64,000 nt of DNA. Origin: an uncultured Myxococcales bacterium (GTDB lineage Bacteria > Myxococcota_A > UBA9042). How positions within the stretch are numbered: position 1 is the stretch's first letter; each line of letters starts with the position of its first letter. A model generated the notes under the pieces. It had not been told where the DNA came from, searched no databases, and saw nothing but the letters and a program-made list of their open reading frames with translations. This document shows, in pieces, positions 35,470 through 45,837 of this stretch. The position numbers and the translations under genes were made by a program. The stretch lies in assembly GCA_903955385.1 (NCBI GenBank), contig CAJBNH010000193.1:39721-103720 (forward strand). The letters run 5' to 3'.

Positions 35470-36626
35470 AGCTCTTCTTCCAGCAGCGTCGCCGTGTCCA
35501 GGCCCGGCTCGCCGTACTCGCCCGCAACCTCCACCAGCGCGTACCCGTGGCGCCGCAGCTTGGCGGTGCTACGCAGGATCCGGCGGATCGCGCCACGCGG
35601 GTCGATCGAGGTGTCCACGTCCAGGTAGCCCAGACCGCCATGGGTCGCCAGCGTCTGCAGCTTCTTGCAGTGCGTCTGCATCATCTCGACGTACTGGTGG
35701 CGGACCAGACGGGCATCGACCAGACGCTTGTCGTCCGTCTCCGGACAGTGCAGCCAAGCTGGCGCGCGAAAATCCAGATCGCGTTCTCGGGGGTGCAGAC
35801 AGTGCAGCAGCAACACGTCCAAGCCCGTGCGGCGCAGGTCGAATAGCGGCGCGACGGCCAGCTGCGGATCGACCAACACGTCTGAGGCCACGACCACAAC
35901 GCCCCGACGCTCCATGCCGCGCCAGTGATTCGGCCCCAGCACGTCGAGGCCCGCAGTGCCGCCTGGCTGCAGTTTCTCGAGCTGCGCCGTGATGTTCGCG
36001 AAGTGGCGCAGGCCGTTGGCGGGCGCCACGTTCAGCTCCGGGCGTCCGATGACGACCAGGCCCAGCGAGTCGCCCTGCCGGACCACCACCAGACCCAGCG
36101 CCGCGAGGATCAGCAGCACGGCGTCGAACTTGTCGCCGCCCCGCAGGTCGGTGAAGCCCATGGAAGCTGAGGCATCGACCACCAGCGTCAACGTGCCGTG
36201 GACTTCCTGCTCGAAACGCTTGACGTAGTAGCGGTCGGTGCGCGCGTAGGCCCGCCAATCCAGAAAGCGCAGGTCGTCGCCTGGGGCGTACTCCTTGTGC
36301 TCCGAGAACTCGACGCCCGCGCCGCGCCTCAAGCTGCGGTGCAGGCCGCCGGGCTGGCCGTCGTCCACCTGACGCGAAGGCATTTGCAGCGGCCCCAGAC
36401 CGGCCAGAACCTCGGTCGCTCGCTGCGCCAGACTGGGACGCTCTGCAGAGGTCTCGTCCTCGCCGAACCAGTGGAAGGCCGAGCTTCGCAACGCCTTTTC
36501 GGACAACGCCTCATGGCCGCGCGGCGCCGGCGTCCGCTCCAGCACACTGCGCTGCTGGGCGGCGCGGCGACGCCCTTCGGCGGCGGCCTGGGGGCTCTCT
36601 CCTAGCCAGCGACCGAAGCGGTTCAC
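35466..36626 (-). CDS. DUF58 domain protein
   Basis: 386-aa protein with the DUF58 signature EFSEHKEYAPGDDLRFLDW followed by RAYARTDRYYVKRFEQE, and a VWA-like part (VVDASASMGF, a MIDAS-type DxSxS). No membrane helix is obvious. DUF58 proteins pair with MoxR AAA+ ATPases. GTG start at 36626 with GAGGG upstream; coupled to the BatA-like gene by overlap and 12 nt downstream of moxR. Confidence 0.92.
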   Translation of the reverse strand: MNRFGRWLGESPQAAAEGRRRAAQQRSVLERTPAPRGHEALSEKALRSSAFHWFGEDETSAERPSLAQRATEVLAGLGPLQMPSRQVDDGQPGGLHRSLRRGAGVEFSEHKEYAPGDDLRFLDWRAYARTDRYYVKRFEQEVHGTLTLVVDASASMGFTDLRGGDKFDAVLLILAALGLVVVRQGDSLGLVVIGRPELNVAPANGLRHFANITAQLEKLQPGGTAGLDVLGPNHWRGMERRGVVVVASDVLVDPQLAVAPLFDLRRTGLDVLLLHCLHPRERDLDFRAPAWLHCPETDDKRLVDARLVRHQYVEMMQTHCKKLQTLATHGGLGYLDVDTSIDPRGAIRRILRSTAKLRRHGYALVEVAGEYGEPGLDTATLLEEEL

Positions 36627-36638
36627 GGGCAGCCCTCA

Positions 36639-37693
<1,055 letters not shown>

Positions 37694-37697
<4 letters not shown>

Positions 37698-38668
37698 CGC
37701 GCGCCCCCAACGTCCTTCGTGTCCCGCAGCCCCACCCCGACACCCAGGGTGAACAGCTGCCGCAGCTCGTCGCCCGCCACCAGCGTCACGGCCGCGACCT
37801 CACACGTCACGGCGATCCTGGACCTGCCCGCGGCGGGCCGGAAAGTATAGCGAACGGCCGGAGCCACCGCACCCGCGACATCCTCGTCGGGGTCGTAGCC
37901 ACCGCCCAAACCAAGCCACGCCTCTACCGAGTGTCCGCCGCCGCCGCCCAGCAAAACACCTGCGCGCATCAGGCCAAAAGCGGTCAGACGGGCCGAGTCT
38001 CCGCCCGCGGCACTCGGCGCGCCGTACTGCCAGACGCCCAGCTGCGGCCCCAGCCGAAAGCGCCCGCCCACGTCGTGTTCAATGCCGAGGAAGCCGCCCA
38101 AGTGGTCGACCGGGTTTGCGCGCACGATGCCGTCGGTTTCGGTGATCCCAAGGCCGGCGTAGAACGCGAAGTCGGTTGCTTGATCCCGTTCCGACCGTGG
38201 GGGCGGCGCAAACACAGGCAACTCGGACACTTGTGGCGATGACACCGGCGCCTGCGGCCGGTCTCCAGTGCGCGGGGTCAAGTCCAACTCACCGCCGTGC
38301 CGTTCCAGCAGTGCCGCGGAGTAGTCTTGATAGATTGCGGGCGGCGTCATCGCCCGATCCAGCCGGTGACCGGGTGACAGGGCGATCCACTCGGCAAACG
38401 CCTTGCGCGCCAGCTCGTGGCGGTCCAGCCGCGCGGCAGCAAAGCCGAGCAGTCGCCAGCGCTCTGGGGCATCGGCTGCCGAAACCGTCACCGTTTCGAG
38501 CAACTGCACCACGCAGCCCAAGTCGCCCTGACCGTAACAGACCTGTGCGGCTGCGACGGGCGAGCGCGGGGGAGCGGCGTGCGCCGGCAGGGCGAGCGCA
38601 AGGATCGCGCCTATCCCGATGAGACTAGACCGGAAAATCGGTCGCCAGCGCCTGTTCCAGCCGTTCAC
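37694..38668 (-). CDS. Exported TPR/beta-rich protein, likely outer-membrane associated
   Basis: 324-aa protein. Signal peptide (SLIGIGAILALALPAHA), a short TPR-like N-terminus (residues ~33-125; DLGCVVQLLE, LLGFAAARLDRHELARKAF), then repeated amphipathic strands typical of small outer-membrane barrels (FAFYAGLGI, FRLGPQLGVWQYG, VEAWLGLGGGYD, LFTLGVGVGL). GTG at 38668 overlaps the preceding gene by 44 nt and has GGGGGA before it; no better start gives a signal peptide. Coupled to moxR by ATGA. Confidence 0.65.
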
Positions 38669-38915
38669 GGACGATCCCCCTGGCCAGCTTGGCCGCGAAG
38701 CCGATGAGCTCGATCTCGGCGTCCACGGCCGTTTCGGTCACGGTGAACTGACCCTTGAAGTACTTGCCGCTGGCCGTCGCACCGTTGCCGGCCCAAGTGA
38801 CCTGCTGAACGTAGTCGGGCTTGGCTGCCTGAAAGTCCTTGAGCATCCGCTCGAGACGGGCGCGCGCGTCGGCGGCGCCGTAGGCGTGGGTGCGATGCAA
38901 GGTGATGTCGGCCAT
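38625..38915 (-). CDS. Polyhydroxyalkanoic acid system (PHA granule-type) family protein
   Basis: 96-aa cytosolic protein, MADITLHRTHAYGAADAR start, central WAGNGATASGKYFKGQ and C-terminal helix FAAKLARGIVRERLE. The pattern resembles the small PHA_gran_rgn family (PF09650-like) found near phasin and PHA synthase genes in other bacteria. No other PHA gene lies here, so the family name may not describe its job. Sits inside the lipoprotein-to-BatA operon, overlapping the next gene by 44 nt. Confidence 0.65.
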   Translation of the reverse strand: MADITLHRTHAYGAADARARLERMLKDFQAAKPDYVQQVTWAGNGATASGKYFKGQFTVTETAVDAEIELIGFAAKLARGIVRERLEQALATDFPV

Positions 38916-38967
38916 GGACGGGTCGCTCCGTTGCCCGAGTCGGGCAGGAAAAGTGGAGGGGATGGAA

Positions 38968-39447
38968 CTACTTGGCCTGCGGTGCCGCTACGGCTGCCGG
39001 GGCGGGAGGGGCCGTCGGTGCCGCTGCCTTCGCCGCAGGTGCCGTGGCGCCCACCTTGAACAAGCGGAAGAAGCCGATGCGGTTGGGGCCTTCGAACAGC
39101 TCGCCAAACAGCGTCGCTTCTCCCACGGTGCCGCGCAGCGTACGGCGGCCGTCGGGCTTGCCCTTGGGGTCACAGGCGGGGGTCTGGGGGTCGTAGACAA
39201 GCTCGAGCTTGCGCGTGGTGGCGTCGGCGATGGTGCAGAATTCGAAGCGCGTGAAGGGCTTGCCTGCCTCTGCGAGGTCAATGCGGCCGGTGGTGGCCTC
39301 TGGGTCGATGCGGATCTCGACCGGATAGGCGGCGACGGGGCCGATGTCCACGGTGCCGCGCCACTGGCCGGCAACGGGAGAGCCGCAGCCAGAGAGGAGC
39401 GCGAGCAGCAGGCCGGCGCAAGCGAGGGCGGTCAGGCGGGTCGTCAT
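38968..39447 (-). CDS. Small lipoprotein, unknown function
   Basis: 159-aa protein with signal sequence and lipobox LLSGC, then a compact beta-rich domain (VAGQWRGTVDIGPVAAYPVEI, TLRGTVGEATLFGELFEGP) with two Cys, and an Ala/Pro tail. ATG 39447 is chosen (GAGGC before it) over 39468. First gene of the operon running to 33289. No family recognised. Confidence 0.7.
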   Translation of the reverse strand: MTTRLTALACAGLLLALLSGCGSPVAGQWRGTVDIGPVAAYPVEIRIDPEATTGRIDLAEAGKPFTRFEFCTIADATTRKLELVYDPQTPACDPKGKPDGRRTLRGTVGEATLFGELFEGPNRIGFFRLFKVGATAPAAKAAAPTAPPAPAAVAAPQAK

Positions 39448-39615
39448 CGAGAAGCCTCGTGTCGTCATGCACTTGCAGGGAGCGGCGCACGACCTTGGGC
39501 GGTGGAGCGGCGAGTGTACCAGCGGTCACGATCAGGTGCACGTTTCCGCGATGGACGCAGGCTTGTCGTTGCCGAATCCCGAGGTCGCGGTCGCGCGATG
39601 GGCGGCGCGACGCGA
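39448..39615. other. Intergenic gap upstream of the lipoprotein/MoxR operon
   Basis: 168 nt without a supported gene. A minus-strand TACACT at 39513-39518 (4 of 6 to TATAAT) could be a -10 box for the operon, but its -35 position is poor. Confidence 0.3.
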
Positions 39616-40350
39616 TCAGTACGCCGGCATCCGTTGCTGAACGGACGGGCTGTCGGCGTCCCAAGCAAAACGCAAGGTGGGCGGCATCAGCGAGGCTTCC
39701 TCTGTCACGTCGACGCGGTAGATCTCGCGCGCCCGGGTGGAAAACGCGCGGTCGAACGGGTCGTGCGACAGGAAAAGCTTCTGCAGCTCGTCCAACGCCG
39801 AGGCGCCCTGCATGTAGTAGGCGGCGGCCTTGAGGTTGGGCAGCTGGACCATCCACACCGTCTCGCGATGGATGCGCGCCCGCTCGCGGGACATCAGCAG
39901 CTCCATCCGCTGCGTGCCTTCCAAGTCTCGCGTCCACTCCCACCACGCGTCCACGCAGTCGTCGGGCACGGGCACCAGATACGAAATCTCGCGGTGTTGG
40001 TCGGGGGCGTTGGTGTTGATGTCGTAGCCGGGCTCGGGCGCCTTGGGTTCGTCGTAGTACGAGTCACCATTGATTTCGCGCGCCTGCTGCAGAAACCAGA
40101 GGTCGTACGGATCCGCAGACCGCACCTGAGCTTGCTGGAAGTCGGTGGCACCGGGACCCTCGACGCGCATCAGGATGCCCGTGCTGCCGTCGGGCAAGTG
40201 CTGGGCCCACGCGCGTTCGCGCACGATGCCGAGGTTGCGGCGCGAGCGCGTGTGCTCGTCACGACGGGTGGTAAGGATCGCCTGACAAAAGCGCGCGTGG
40301 GCTTCGGCCTTGCCTGCCAGGATGGGGACGACGAGCGTAATGGCGGCCAT
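39616..40350 (-). CDS. Protein with internal duplication, unknown function
   Basis: 244-aa protein, no signal peptide. The two halves align by eye at an offset of about 117 residues: RERAWAQHLP...DPYD...AREI (residues ~44-93) and RETVWMVQLP...DPFD...AREI (~162-210). Each half has the length and pattern of a ferredoxin-like/dimeric alpha-beta barrel domain. No catalytic motif is recognised. It stands alone, 168 nt upstream of the lipoprotein operon and 116 nt after xdhB on the same strand. Confidence 0.7.
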   Translation of the reverse strand: MAAITLVVPILAGKAEAHARFCQAILTTRRDEHTRSRRNLGIVRERAWAQHLPDGSTGILMRVEGPGATDFQQAQVRSADPYDLWFLQQAREINGDSYYDEPKAPEPGYDINTNAPDQHREISYLVPVPDDCVDAWWEWTRDLEGTQRMELLMSRERARIHRETVWMVQLPNLKAAAYYMQGASALDELQKLFLSHDPFDRAFSTRAREIYRVDVTEEASLMPPTLRFAWDADSPSVQQRMPAY

Positions 40351-40466
40351 GGTTCCTCCCGGACGTCGCGGACGAAGGATTCAGGATGGACCCCGGGCGT
40401 CCGGGGAGCAAGAAGAGAGCGTAGCGCACGCCCATGGGGAGGGTGCTGCCGACATGGCAACGGTCA

Positions 40467-42725
40467 CTACGTGGGTAGGTCCGGCCCATGCAGGTACAGA
40501 AACGCCCGCTCAGGGGTTACGGGCAGGTCGGGCAGCGGCCGGTCGGTCCGCACGGCGCGCAACGCGTCGAGCACCGCGAAGTACGCGCCCAGACCGTGCA
40601 CGAACGGCGGTTCGCCGACCGCCTTGGAGTTGTAGACGGCAAAGGGGTTGTCTGAGTCGGGCAGCAGCGCCACGCCGAAATGCGGCGGAACGAACTTGAT
40701 GTCGGGGATCTTGTAGGCGTTCACGCCGGTGAGCACGCGGCCGTCGGGCGCGTAGTGGATCTGTTCGAGCGTGGCCCAACCCATGCCCTGAATGACGCCG
40801 CCCTCGATCTGGCCGCGGTCAACCGCCTCGGTCAGCGACCGGCCGATGTCGTGCACGACGTCGAACGCCAGCATCGCGTACGTGCCGCGCAGGACGTCCA
40901 GCTGCACCTCGGTGATCGAGGTGCCGTAGCTGTAGTAGGCAAACGGCCGCCCCCGCTCGGTCTCCAGATCGTAGTGCAGGTTGGGCGTTGCGTAGAAGGC
41001 GTGCGCCCCCAAGTCGACGCGCGCCCACTGCGCGGCCTTGACCAGCGCCTCCCAGTGCAGGTCGGTCGGCTGGTCGCCCAGGAACACCACGCCGCCGCGG
41101 ATCGTCACGTCGTCGGCCGTGGGGTGTCGCAAGTGCTGGGCCGCAAACGGCTTCAGTCGGCCGAGCAGGTCCTCGCACGCTTGCCGGGTCGCCATGCCGT
41201 TCAAGTCGGCACCCGTGCTGGCCGACGTGGGCGACGCGTTGGGGATGCGCGAGGTGTTGGTGCTGTCGACGCGCACGAAGTCTTCGGGGATGCCCAGGGT
41301 GCGGGCGGCGATGATCTGCAGCTTGGTGTTGACGCCCTGGCCCATCTCGACCGCGCCCGTACTGACCGACACGCTGCCGTCGACGTAGATGTGGACGAGC
41401 GAACTGGCCTGGTTCAAAGCGGTTTGCGCAAACGAAATACCAAAGCACACCGGCACCACGGCCAGACCGCGCTGGGTGTCGGTGTGGGTGCGGTTGTAGT
41501 CCGTCACCGCCTGGCGCCGGGCCGCCAGATCGACCTGGGTGTCCAGCGTGTCCCAGCAGCGGATCGCGTTGGTCCAGTCGAGCTTCATGCCGTACGGCAG
41601 CGTGTCGCCGGCCTGCAGCAGATTCCTGCGCTTGACCACGGCGACGTCGATGCCCGCCACTTCGGCCGCGCGCGTCAGCGCCGCCTCGATGGCAAACGTG
41701 CCCTGGGGCACGCCGAAACCGCGAAAGGCGTTGTTGGGCGGGATGTTGGTACGGCAGCTCATGCCCGTGATGCGGATGTTCGGAATGCGGTACGAGCCCG
41801 ACGCGTGCAGGAACGACCGGCCCAGCACGGCCGGCGAGATGTCGGCGCAGGCGCCCGCGTGCTGGTAGAGCGTGACGTCGTAAGCCAGGATGCGCCCTTC
41901 GGAATCCACGCCCAGCTTGTAGTCGTACTGGTAGGCGTGGCGCTTGCCAGTGGTCGCGATGTCCTCGTTGCGTTCGAGTACCAGCTTGCACGGGCGCTTG
42001 AGCAGGAAGGCCGCCATCGCCGGCGCGACGATCCACACCGCCGTCGACTCCTTGCCGCCGAACCCGCCGCCCAGCCTGCGGATGTCGAGCTCGACCTTGC
42101 TCTGCGGAATGCCCAGCACCTCAGCCAAATGGTGGTGAAAGGCCCCGGGCGCCTGGGCGCTGGCGTAGACCTTCATCGTGTCGTGCTCGCCGGGACACGC
42201 AAGGGCGCGCTGCGTCTCGAAATAGAAGTGCTCTTGCGGACCGCTGCCCAGCTTGCCCTGCACCACGTGGGCGCACCTGGCGAACGCCGCGTCGGGGTCG
42301 CCGTTGACCAGCACGCGCTTCTTGCCGTGCAGCATGCCGCGGGCGGCGGCCTCGCGAGGGTCGAACACCGCGTCCAGCTTCTCGAATTCCGCGTGGACCA
42401 GCTTGGCGGCCCGGTGCGCGGCGCGGTTCGACTCGGCGACGACCAGCGCAATCGGCTGGCCAATGTACTCGACCGCGTCGATCGCCAACAGCGGCTGATC
42501 CTTGAAGATGTGGCCGACCTGATTCAGTCCCGGCACGTCCTTGTGCGTGTAGACCGCGACCACGCCCGGCGCGGCCTGTGCCTGCGTGATGTCGAGCGAC
42601 CGGATGCGGCCCCGGGCAATCGGCGAAGTGTAGAGGACCGCGTGCAGGCAACCGGCGGGCGTCGGCATGTCGTCGACGAACTGCGAGGCGCCGCGGACGT
42701 GCATGGCCATGACTTCCTGCTTCAT
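40467..42725 (-). CDS. xdhB: Xanthine dehydrogenase, molybdopterin-binding subunit
   Basis: 752-aa large subunit of a molybdenum hydroxylase. Moco-site motifs: RRLGGGFGGKES, NNAFRGFGVPQG, AVEMGQGVNTK, and the catalytic glutamate in KAVGEPPFVHG. It converts hypoxanthine/xanthine to urate with the FeS/FAD subunit. ATG start overlaps the xdhA stop (42722-42725). Guanine deaminase upstream and xdhC at 61226 support the purine role rather than another aldehyde-oxidase substrate. Confidence 0.93.
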   Translation of the reverse strand: MKQEVMAMHVRGASQFVDDMPTPAGCLHAVLYTSPIARGRIRSLDITQAQAAPGVVAVYTHKDVPGLNQVGHIFKDQPLLAIDAVEYIGQPIALVVAESNRAAHRAAKLVHAEFEKLDAVFDPREAAARGMLHGKKRVLVNGDPDAAFARCAHVVQGKLGSGPQEHFYFETQRALACPGEHDTMKVYASAQAPGAFHHHLAEVLGIPQSKVELDIRRLGGGFGGKESTAVWIVAPAMAAFLLKRPCKLVLERNEDIATTGKRHAYQYDYKLGVDSEGRILAYDVTLYQHAGACADISPAVLGRSFLHASGSYRIPNIRITGMSCRTNIPPNNAFRGFGVPQGTFAIEAALTRAAEVAGIDVAVVKRRNLLQAGDTLPYGMKLDWTNAIRCWDTLDTQVDLAARRQAVTDYNRTHTDTQRGLAVVPVCFGISFAQTALNQASSLVHIYVDGSVSVSTGAVEMGQGVNTKLQIIAARTLGIPEDFVRVDSTNTSRIPNASPTSASTGADLNGMATRQACEDLLGRLKPFAAQHLRHPTADDVTIRGGVVFLGDQPTDLHWEALVKAAQWARVDLGAHAFYATPNLHYDLETERGRPFAYYSYGTSITEVQLDVLRGTYAMLAFDVVHDIGRSLTEAVDRGQIEGGVIQGMGWATLEQIHYAPDGRVLTGVNAYKIPDIKFVPPHFGVALLPDSDNPFAVYNSKAVGEPPFVHGLGAYFAVLDALRAVRTDRPLPDLPVTPERAFLYLHGPDLPT

Positions 42726-44122
42726 CGGGCCACCTCCTCGGCGACTGCGGACGTCAGCAGCGCGCGCACCAGGTTGCGCAGCAGCAGCCGCTTGTAGACG
42801 GCCGACCCGCGCACGTCGTCGATCGGCTTGGCGGCAGACGCGGCCACCTGAACGATGGCGTCGACCGTCGGTGCGTCCAGCGCGCGCCCGGTGAAAACCT
42901 GCAACCCATGAATCATGAAGGGCATCGGCCCCACGCCGCCGGCTGAGATGCGCAGGTCGGCGATCGTGCCGTCGGGAGCTTGGACCAGTCGCATGGCCGT
43001 GTTGACGGCGGCGATGTCCAGCGTGACGCGGTTCGACACCTTCTCGAAGCGGTAGCGGCCGCCCGGGGGCAGCAGCGGGATCGCCATCTCGCGGATCAGC
43101 TCGCCCTTGCGCAGATCGACCTGCTTGTAGGCCAGGAAGAAGCGGTCGAGCTTGACCTCGCGGGTCGTGCCGTCGGCGGCCTCGAGGACCAGCGTCGTGT
43201 CCGCCGCGAGCAGCATGATCGTCGCGTCGCCGATGGGAGAGGCGTTGACGATGTTGCCCGCCAGCGTCGCCTGGTTGCGCAGGATCGTCGAGGAGTGCAG
43301 CAGCATGTCGCGGGCCAGCGCCGGAAAGTGCTGCAAGACCGTTTCGGACCTGCGGAAATCCTCCAGCGTCACCCCGCCGCCCACCCGCAGCACCTGCCCC
43401 TCGACCCGCACATAGTCGAGGTCGCGGCGCTGCGACAGGAAGGCCAGCGGCGTCTCCATCAAGGCTTCGGGGCGCTGCACGAACAGGTCGGTGCCCCCCG
43501 CGACCAGCACGGCGTTGGGGTCGAGCTTGCCCGACGGCTGGGGCAGTGCCGCCAGCTGTTGCGGGATCGTCTGGAAGTAGGCCGGCACCACCCCCGCGGC
43601 CACCAGCGCGGCCAGTCGCCCGGCGCCCGTGTGGTCCGTCGTCGCCAGCTGATTCACCAACTGCTGCACGGCGTTGCGGATGGCCACATAGCCCGTGCAG
43701 CGGCAGATGTTGCCGTCCAGCGCGTCGATGGCGTCCGTGTACGACAGGGTGGGGCTGGTCAGCGCGAAGCCCGTCAGCGACAGCACGACGCCGGGGGTGC
43801 AGAAACCGCACTGCGAGGCCGTGTGGTCGACGATCAGCTGTTGGACCAGCGTCAGCGGCGCGCCCAGCAGGCCCTCGACCGACACCACGTGGCCGCCGTC
43901 GACGTCGCCAATCGGCAAAAGGCAGGACGCGACGGCTTTGTACGTCACCCGGCCGTTCGCCTGCAGCCTGCCCACCAGCACGGTACACGCGCCGCACTCG
44001 CCCTCGCGACACGCTTCCTTGGTGCCCGACAGGCAGCGGACGTCGCGCAGGAACTCCAACAGCACCATGCCGGGGTGCTGGTCGGTGCGGACCACCTGCT
44101 GGTTGACGATGAAGCTGAGCAT
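42722..44122 (-). CDS. xdhA: Xanthine dehydrogenase, fused 2Fe-2S / FAD subunit
   Basis: 466-aa protein. Plant-type ferredoxin domain with EACREGECGACTVLVG, second 2Fe-2S domain with SQCGFCTPG and ICRCTGY, then the FAD domain with VLVAGGTDLFVQ. It passes electrons from the molybdenum site to NAD+. ATG 44122 is chosen (AGGGAG upstream; MLSFIVNQQVV start); a further ATG at 44155 adds 11 residues. Forms the XDH heterodimer with xdhB. Confidence 0.94.
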   Translation of the reverse strand: MLSFIVNQQVVRTDQHPGMVLLEFLRDVRCLSGTKEACREGECGACTVLVGRLQANGRVTYKAVASCLLPIGDVDGGHVVSVEGLLGAPLTLVQQLIVDHTASQCGFCTPGVVLSLTGFALTSPTLSYTDAIDALDGNICRCTGYVAIRNAVQQLVNQLATTDHTGAGRLAALVAAGVVPAYFQTIPQQLAALPQPSGKLDPNAVLVAGGTDLFVQRPEALMETPLAFLSQRRDLDYVRVEGQVLRVGGGVTLEDFRRSETVLQHFPALARDMLLHSSTILRNQATLAGNIVNASPIGDATIMLLAADTTLVLEAADGTTREVKLDRFFLAYKQVDLRKGELIREMAIPLLPPGGRYRFEKVSNRVTLDIAAVNTAMRLVQAPDGTIADLRISAGGVGPMPFMIHGLQVFTGRALDAPTVDAIVQVAASAAKPIDDVRGSAVYKRLLLRNLVRALLTSAVAEEVAR

Positions 44123-44193
44123 GGTCGCGACTCCCTGGACGGAGGGGGGGTTCATCCGGCGCGGCGGGACGATACGCCGGGGCAACACGGGGC

Positions 44194-45837
44194 TCAAGTC
44201 TGTGCGTGCAACGCCGGGTCCCGCGGCGCGGTTCCGTCGACGACGGCTGCGAGCGGAACCGCCATCGGCTCGGCTTGCGCGTCCCCCTCGGCCTCTGGCC
44301 ACACTTCCAACGCGGCCCTGTCGATCTTGCCCAGCGGCGTCCGGGGCAGCTGCGTCAGGACGATCAAGCTGCGGGGGCGCAGGGCGCGGTCGACTCGGGC
44401 ATGAAGCCACCCTCGCACCGCTTGCCGGTCCAGAGCGGCACCGTCACGCGGCACGATGAACGCGCGAAGACGCTTGCCGAATTCCGCGTCGTCCACCACA
44501 GCCACCGCGACGTCTTGGACCTCGGGGTGCTCGGCCAGACAGCCCTCCAGATGCGCCGGGTACACGTTCTCGCCCCCCGAGACCACCATCGCGTCGGCCC
44601 GCCCGCACAGCAGCAGCCGGCCGTCGCGGTCCAGCCACCCCAAATCGCCAGTGTCCAGCCAGCCTTGCGCGTCGGTGGACAGGACCAGCGGCCCCTGCGC
44701 CTGCACACGGCCGACCTGCCCGACGGTGGCAGACGTGCCCTCGGCGGTGACCAGACGCAACCCGTTGCCGGGCAGAGGCTTTCCGACCGTCCCCGGCGCC
44801 GCGCGCAGCATGTCCGGGGTGGCCAGCGACAGCACCCCGGCTTCGGTCGAGCCGTACAGGTTGAACAGCACCGGGCCGAGCGCATCCAGCAGGCGCGTGC
44901 ACAGGCCGGGATCCAGAGGCGCACTGCCTGTCACGACCGCCGCCACGCGCGCCGACGTCGTGCCCAAGGCCAGCCACCGGTGCAGCAGCGTAGGAACCGA
45001 CACGATCAGGGGCAGGGACCCCGCCGGCACGCGCGCAAGCAGGGGCGCCACCTCGCACTTGCGGCCCAGCTGCAGCGGCGCGGCAAAGGCGAGTGAGATC
45101 GCGAGCATGGCCAGCCCGTGGCCGTGAAACAGCGGCACGGCGCCCACGGTCGGGCGATGCAGCACGATCGGCAGCGCTTCGAGCAGCCCGACTGCGAACG
45201 ACAGCACTTGACCCAGTGCCGGTTGACGCCCGACGCGGCGCGCCAGCCCGGTCGACCCCGACGTCAGCACGACCACCCGCCCGGGCCGGCGCAACCGCGG
45301 CAAAGCCTTCGGCGGCAAACCTGCCGGTCCGGACACCTCGGCGGTGGGAAGCAGGATGTGCTTGACGGCAATCGAGAAATCACCGACGTCGGCCGGCACG
45401 TCGCCAGCGACCAGCAGCAGGTCCGGAGGGTTCGGCGCGAGCAGCCGGCGCAGGACTGCGGGCGGGCTTTGGGGGTTGAGCAGCAGGGCGTCGGCTCCCG
45501 TACGCGCCACCGCCAGCAACGCGACGACCAGGGTGCGGTGGTTCAGCCCCAGCAACGCGACCTGCCGGCCCGGACCGATGCGGTGACGGTCGATCAGCTC
45601 GCGCGCCAACTGCTCGTACTCACTACGCAATTCCGCAAACGTCACGGGGCCGTCATCGTCATGCAGCGCCACCCGTTCGCCGCAGCGCAGCGCCGCGGCC
45701 TCGGCCAGAAACGCGAGTGACCCCGAGCACCGCCGCCAGGCCCCCAGCAGCCGCCACGCCGTCACGGGCGACACCGGCAGCAGGCCCGAGCGCCACAGGG
45801 CCCGCGCCGACCGCCAGAGAAGGCGCAGGGAGCTCAA
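44194..45837 (-). CDS. AMP-dependent acyl-CoA synthetase-like enzyme
   Basis: 547-aa adenylate-forming enzyme: P-loop-type VLTSGSTGLARRVGR (the usual Lys is Arg), LYGSTEAG, TGDLGWLDRDG, GRADAMVVSGGENVYP and the C-terminal lysine in PRTPLGKIDR. It would activate a carboxylic acid to acyl-AMP/CoA. TTG start at 45837 overlaps the SDR stop (TTGA), with GGGAGAG before it. The N-terminus is hydrophobic and basic. Substrate unknown; it sits between guaD and xdhA but has no obvious purine role. Confidence 0.88.
   Translation of the reverse strand: MSSLRLLWRSARALWRSGLLPVSPVTAWRLLGAWRRCSGSLAFLAEAAALRCGERVALHDDDGPVTFAELRSEYEQLARELIDRHRIGPGRQVALLGLNHRTLVVALLAVARTGADALLLNPQSPPAVLRRLLAPNPPDLLLVAGDVPADVGDFSIAVKHILLPTAEVSGPAGLPPKALPRLRRPGRVVVLTSGSTGLARRVGRQPALGQVLSFAVGLLEALPIVLHRPTVGAVPLFHGHGLAMLAISLAFAAPLQLGRKCEVAPLLARVPAGSLPLIVSVPTLLHRWLALGTTSARVAAVVTGSAPLDPGLCTRLLDALGPVLFNLYGSTEAGVLSLATPDMLRAAPGTVGKPLPGNGLRLVTAEGTSATVGQVGRVQAQGPLVLSTDAQGWLDTGDLGWLDRDGRLLLCGRADAMVVSGGENVYPAHLEGCLAEHPEVQDVAVAVVDDAEFGKRLRAFIVPRDGAALDRQAVRGWLHARVDRALRPRSLIVLTQLPRTPLGKIDRAALEVWPEAEGDAQAEPMAVPLAAVVDGTAPRDPALHAQT

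Noticed and set aside
40680..42797. 705-codon plus-strand frame
   Set aside because: Antisense to xdhB, whose motifs are unambiguous.
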